Positions 4,991 to 7,643 of a stretch of DNA of 7,643 bases are shown in pieces. Under the pieces are notes generated by a model, which ran no database searches, was not told the DNA's origin, and worked only from the letters and a program-made list of their open reading frames with translations. Within the stretch, counting starts at the first letter, position 1. Each line of letters opens with the position of its first letter. Origin of the DNA: CAG-964 sp902789345 (GTDB lineage Bacteria; Bacillota; Clostridia; Oscillospirales; Acutalibacteraceae); NCBI GenBank assembly GCA_052117325.1, contig JBQKJJ010000038.1; one strand, written 5' to 3'. A program made the position numbers and the translations under genes.

Positions 4991-5634
4991 TAGAGATAAT
5001 TGCTTTATTGTCTATGATAATAGATCATATAGGAATAATATTTTTCCCTGAAATGATAATCTTCCAAATAATAGGGAGATTATCATTTCCAGCATATGCT
5101 TTTTTGATTTCATTGGGATACAGTAGAACAAAAAATAGTTTATTGTATTTTTTTAGAATTTTATTATTAGGGATTGTATCACAGGTTCTATATTATTATC
5201 TTATTAGCCCGATTAAATTAAATGTATGTTTTACTTTAGCATTTGGACTTTTATTCTTAATGGTAATATATTCTCAAAAGCTAAATAAATACTTAAAAGC
5301 TTTGTTTTGCTTGTTTATAGTTTCTTTTTCATTTTTTTCAGGTTGTGAATATGGAATATATGGAATTTTACTCATATATTTATTTCATTTATACATAAAA
5401 AATAGACAAAACATTAAAAGAAATTTTATTTTGATTGTGGGTTTCATATTAATCACTATTTTAAGTATTATTGTTTTTAATTTTCCTAAAATTTACATCT
5501 TTTCATTATGTGTTTTACCAATTATTATTCTTGTTCCAGAAAATAAACAAAAAACTAAATGTATCAAATATTTTAATTATACATTTTATCCTTTGCATTT
5601 ATTAATTCTGTTATTGGTAAATGCATTGACTTGA
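4987..5634 (+). CDS. TraX-family membrane acyltransferase-like protein
   Basis: A 215-residue integral membrane protein with about eight hydrophobic segments. TraX-family landmarks are visible: the N-terminal MIIDHIG (10-16), GRLSFPAYAFLISLGYSRT (30-48), EYGIYGILLIY (121-131) and the C-terminal FYPLHLLIL (200-208). In the F plasmid TraX N-acetylates pilin; Firmicute homologues occur without pili and are related in design to acyltransferase-3 membrane enzymes. No conjugation gene is near, so the name should not be read as a transfer function here. Its ATG overlaps the stop of the previous gene (ATGA), which indicates translational coupling. As last gene of the operon it may acylate the secreted protein, the peptide or a surface polymer. 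No terminator follows directly, and transcription may continue into the gene at 5718. Confidence 0.8.
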   Translation: MIEIIALLSMIIDHIGIIFFPEMIIFQIIGRLSFPAYAFLISLGYSRTKNSLLYFFRILLLGIVSQVLYYYLISPIKLNVCFTLAFGLLFLMVIYSQKLNKYLKALFCLFIVSFSFFSGCEYGIYGILLIYLFHLYIKNRQNIKRNFILIVGFILITILSIIVFNFPKIYIFSLCVLPIIILVPENKQKTKCIKYFNYTFYPLHLLILLLVNALT

Positions 5635-5661
5635 TTAAAAAGAATGTAGTTTAGCTTTCAA

Positions 5662-5689
5662 TTGAATAAGTGTCAAATTATGTGATAAA
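5662..5689 (+). promoter_or_regulatory. Weak putative promoter before the 58-codon gene
   Basis: TTGAAT (5662-5667) and GATAAA (5684-5689) are 16 bp apart, with TGT directly before the -10-like hexamer. Neither hexamer is close to consensus, and read-through from the operon could serve instead. Confidence 0.25.
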
Positions 5690-5717
5690 GGAAGTTAGTA
5701 TGGAAGGAAGATAAGCA

Positions 5718-5894
5718 GTGAAGAAAGCTAATTTGATAAGAACACCAAAAGAAAGAATTACGCTTGGTGAGTGTATCAGAACTGATACGGGAGAGCCCAC
5801 ACTGGAAGTTAAAAAGAGCAATAAGGACAAATATGCAACTATCCCTATGAGAAAGCTAACTGAGCTGATGATCCTGACATCAAATCGAAATTAA
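5718..5894 (+). CDS. Small basic protein of unknown function, 58 residues
   Basis: GTG 5718 to TAA 5894 encodes a hydrophilic basic protein beginning MKKANLIRTPKERITLGEC and ending MILTSNRN. It has no signal peptide or membrane segment. The start is set by the in-frame stop at 5712-5714 and by GGAAGGAAG (5702-5710), 7 nt upstream. Its base composition stands out: about 38% GC by my count, clearly higher than the operon before it, with codons such as CTG, CCC and ACG that are rare in the neighbours. It therefore probably came from a different source, such as a mobile element. The ribosome binding site lies inside a four-codon mini-frame (ATG 5700, MEGR, TAA 5714) that has its own AAGGAAG. I recognise no family. 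Confidence 0.55.
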   Translation: MKKANLIRTPKERITLGECIRTDTGEPTLEVKKSNKDKYATIPMRKLTELMILTSNRN

Positions 5895-5898
5895 GCAG

Positions 5899-5919
5899 AA
5901 AACCCAAATGCGAGGTTTT
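5899..5919 (+). terminator. Weak hairpin after the 58-codon gene
   Basis: AAAACC (5899-5904) can pair with GGTTTT (5914-5919) directly after the stop, ending in a short T run. AATGC (5907-5911) and GCATT (5921-5925) form a competing pair. It is too weak to be efficient alone. Confidence 0.3.
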
Positions 5920-5969
5920 TGCATTACAAAAAAATATAGCTCAATGATTGAGTTTAATCAAGATGAATT

Positions 5970-6038
5970 AAGCCGACACGAGTGTTTCCGAAGTTTCTGT
6001 TATCAGAAATTTTAGAAATGTTCGTGTCGGCTTTTTGC
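5970..6038 (+). terminator. Long imperfect hairpin with T run, terminator-like
   Basis: Arms 5970-5981 (AAGCCGACACGA) and 6022-6033 pair perfectly over 12 bp. The pairing continues for 7 more, including G-U pairs (5982-5988 with 6015-6021). An inner 9-pair hairpin (5991-5999 with 6004-6012, loop TTAT) caps it. CTTTTTGCTTTT follows. At about 28 pairs it is much longer than needed for termination, and GC-rich relative to its surroundings. It most simply ends transcription of the operon and the 58-codon gene. Confidence 0.65.
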
Positions 6039-6469
6039 TTTTCAATATATGACTCAAGATGTACAAACAATGTGTTGTGCTGATATTACAGCTTGAGAAT
6101 TAGCGGATTATTTTATGATATATAACATCTTCCATATTGTAAAACACGCTTGATTTTATGTGACAAATTTTAGAATATTGTTTATATTTTGAGTTTTTTT
6201 ACATATTTCAGATTCTATTTTTTCTATTCGACAATATAATACGGTAAACGCAACCATAGTTCGTCAAGATATTTTCCCAATTTAGAGTAGTATAAAAAGC
6301 GGGATAATACGACTAATAAACAAATAATTACCATCTTTTGGTAATTATTCGACCTACATATCTCGACAGAATTTATATAGATGTATATTATGAGCATTTA
6401 TATATAGATGAAAATTATTACCCATATTATACAAATCAATTTTGCTGTGGTGAATCTATAAAAAAATAA
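6039..6469. other. AT-rich stretch without a convincing gene
   Basis: No frame longer than about 15 codons with a ribosome binding site is visible on the plus strand, and nothing coding is evident on the minus strand. It contains a hairpin with 11-bp arms (6323-6333 and 6339-6349, loop TCTTT) that lacks a T run, and an isolated TATAAT at 6235-6240 without a -35. It looks like decayed intergenic DNA bordering the insertion sequence. Confidence 0.5.
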
Positions 6470-7643
6470 GGCTCTATAATAAAAGTTGGGGTAAGGAAAA
6501 GAGCCTACAAAATAAATTATAAAAAAATAAAAAAAGTAGAGCATATTTTTCCGGAATCCGTTAAAATGGAATTGTACAAGAAACCAGAACGGAGGAACAA
6601 ATATGCTCTACAATCATTTTACAGAAAAACTTATAGGTTTGCAACACATAGAGGTTGAAAAAATTGAAAAAACCGAAAATTCAATACATATTTTTTGTAA
6701 GTTAAAGCGGGTGCTCCATAAATGCCCTTGTTGCGGTAACACTACGGATAAAATTCATGATTATCGAGAACAGGTAATTAAGGATATTCCTGCATTTGGT
6801 AAACATTTATTTATACATTTGAAAAAGCGAAGATACTGTTGCTCCTGCGGTAAGCGATTTGCTGAAAAGAATGATTTTCTTCCACGCTATCATCGTATGA
6901 CAAACAGGCTCTCTGCCTATATCATTGATAAATTAAGAAGTGAAGTATCATTTTCTAGCGTTGCCAGAGAGGTTAACCTCTCTGTGAGTACTGTTATTAG
7001 GGTGTTTGATATGGTTTCATATTCACCAAAGAAGCTGCCTACAGCCCTATCTATTGATGAATTTAAGGGCAATACAGGCGGTGAAAAGTATCAATGTATT
7101 CTCAACTGACCCTGTTAACAAAATTGTTTTAGATATACTTCCTAAGAGAAAAGAAAACTATTTGACACATTATTTTAATTGTTTTGATAAATCAGAGCGA
7201 AATAAAGTTAATTTCTTTGTTAGTGATATGTGGAAACCTTATTCTAATATATCATCAGTTTGGTTTAAAAACGCCACTCAAATTGTTGATAAATATCATT
7301 GGATTAGGCAAGTTATTTGGGCTTTTGAATCTGTGAGAAAAGAAGAACAAAAGAAATTTAGTAAAACTCATAGAAGATATTTTAAAAAATCAAGACAACT
7401 GTTACTTAAAAGGTTTAATTATCTTTCAGATGAACAAAAACAACAAGTTAACATTATGCTTTATGCTTCGCCAATTCTTTCTAATGCACATTTTTACAAA
7501 GAAGATTTTTTAAATATTCTTGACTGCAAAGACAGAATTTCAGCGCAAAAGGCAATGTCACATTGGATTAATAGTGCTTCAAACTGCGGCATACCTCAAA
7601 TTCAGAAGTGCGCCAAAACTATGGTTAATTGGCTTACGGGTAT
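6470..7643 (+). mobile_element. ISL3-family insertion sequence, truncated by the window edge
   Basis: The element appears to begin at GGCTCTATAATAAAAGTTGG (6470 onward). The GGCTCT start is characteristic of ISL3-family terminal repeats. An inner AGAGCC at 6500-6505 can pair with the first six bases. The transposase starts at 6603. Positions 6462-6469 (AAAAATAA) would be the 8-bp target duplication if the other end, outside the window, carries the same sequence. Confidence 0.75.
6603..7643 (+). pseudogene. ISL3-family transposase, frameshifted and running off the window
   Basis: ATG 6603 with GGAGG 7 nt upstream opens a frame of 168 codons ending at TGA 7109. It holds the zinc ribbon (CPCC at 41-44 and CCSC at 79-82), a helix-turn-helix near 111-136 and the first catalytic Asp152 in SIDEFKG. 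The frame then breaks: protein similarity continues from 7105 in the next frame as TDPVNKIVLDILPKRKENY, with the second catalytic Asp in FFVSDMW and the IVDKYHWIRQVIWA block, open to the window end. A single extra A at 7104 or 7105 explains the shift. ISL3 transposases are normally one frame of about 400 residues, so this copy is inactive unless the extra base is a sequencing error. The last catalytic Glu region is beyond the window. Confidence 0.85.

Noticed and set aside
6323..6349. Hairpin with 11-bp arms in the gene-poor stretch as a terminator
   Set aside because: All AT-rich apart from two GC pairs, no T run after it and no gene directly before it.
7101..7109. Programmed frameshift in the ISL3 transposase
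   Set aside because: No slippery heptamer such as A AAA AAG is present, and ISL3 elements normally encode one continuous frame.

Overview
The window is AT-rich with short intergenic gaps, Gram-positive Shine-Dalgarno sequences and protein families (GHKL kinase, LytTR regulator, ISL3 and IS3-type insertion sequences) typical of low-GC Firmicutes, most likely a gut clostridium of the Ruminococcus/Eubacterium/Lachnospiraceae kind. That placement is inferred from composition and families, not from any search. There is no rRNA, tRNA or CRISPR array. An insertion-sequence end lies on the left and a broken ISL3-family element on the right, so this is accessory DNA.

Layout. Positions 1-129 hold the C-terminus and right end of an IS3-like element. 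On the minus strand, 2163 to 167, an AgrA-like LytTR response regulator is followed by an AgrC-like GHKL histidine kinase. Facing away from it on the plus strand, at 2263-2307, is a very short gene that ORF callers would miss. It encodes a 14-residue cationic hydrophobic peptide (MFSYFRLLLKYLIG) with an excellent ribosome binding site and is closed by a 20-bp stem that also serves as terminator for a convergent XRE-family repressor-like gene (2681-2349, minus). On the plus strand, 2880-5634 is a compact operon: a membrane-anchored subtilisin-like protease, a Sec-exported three-part protein (acidic region, Ala/Ile-rich hydrophobic stretch, basic His-rich C-terminus), a small soluble protein, and a TraX-family membrane acyltransferase. 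A less AT-rich 58-codon gene of unknown function follows (5718-5894), then a long hairpin terminator and about 430 bp without a convincing gene, and then the ISL3 element (6470 to window end) with a one-base frameshift in its transposase.

How it may work. The same 14-bp sequence ACAGAAAACTCCAA stands in front of the 14-residue peptide gene and in front of the protease operon, in each case with exactly 31 bp between the ACAGAAAACTCC core and a -10-like hexamer. At the operon it is the second half of a 21-bp-period direct repeat whose first half fits the LytTR-binding pattern well. This suggests that the LytTR regulator switches on both the peptide and the operon, as in a peptide-pheromone circuit. 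Half-sites ATAACAAT/ATTGTTAT occur both at the XRE gene start and between the LytTR site and the operon -10, suggesting that the XRE protein represses the operon and itself. No AgrB, AgrD-type precursor or ABC exporter is present. The best reading is an undescribed, peptide-controlled, secreted toxin-like or bacteriocin-like locus with its own protease, putative immunity protein and acyltransferase. The toxin, immunity and signal roles are inference.
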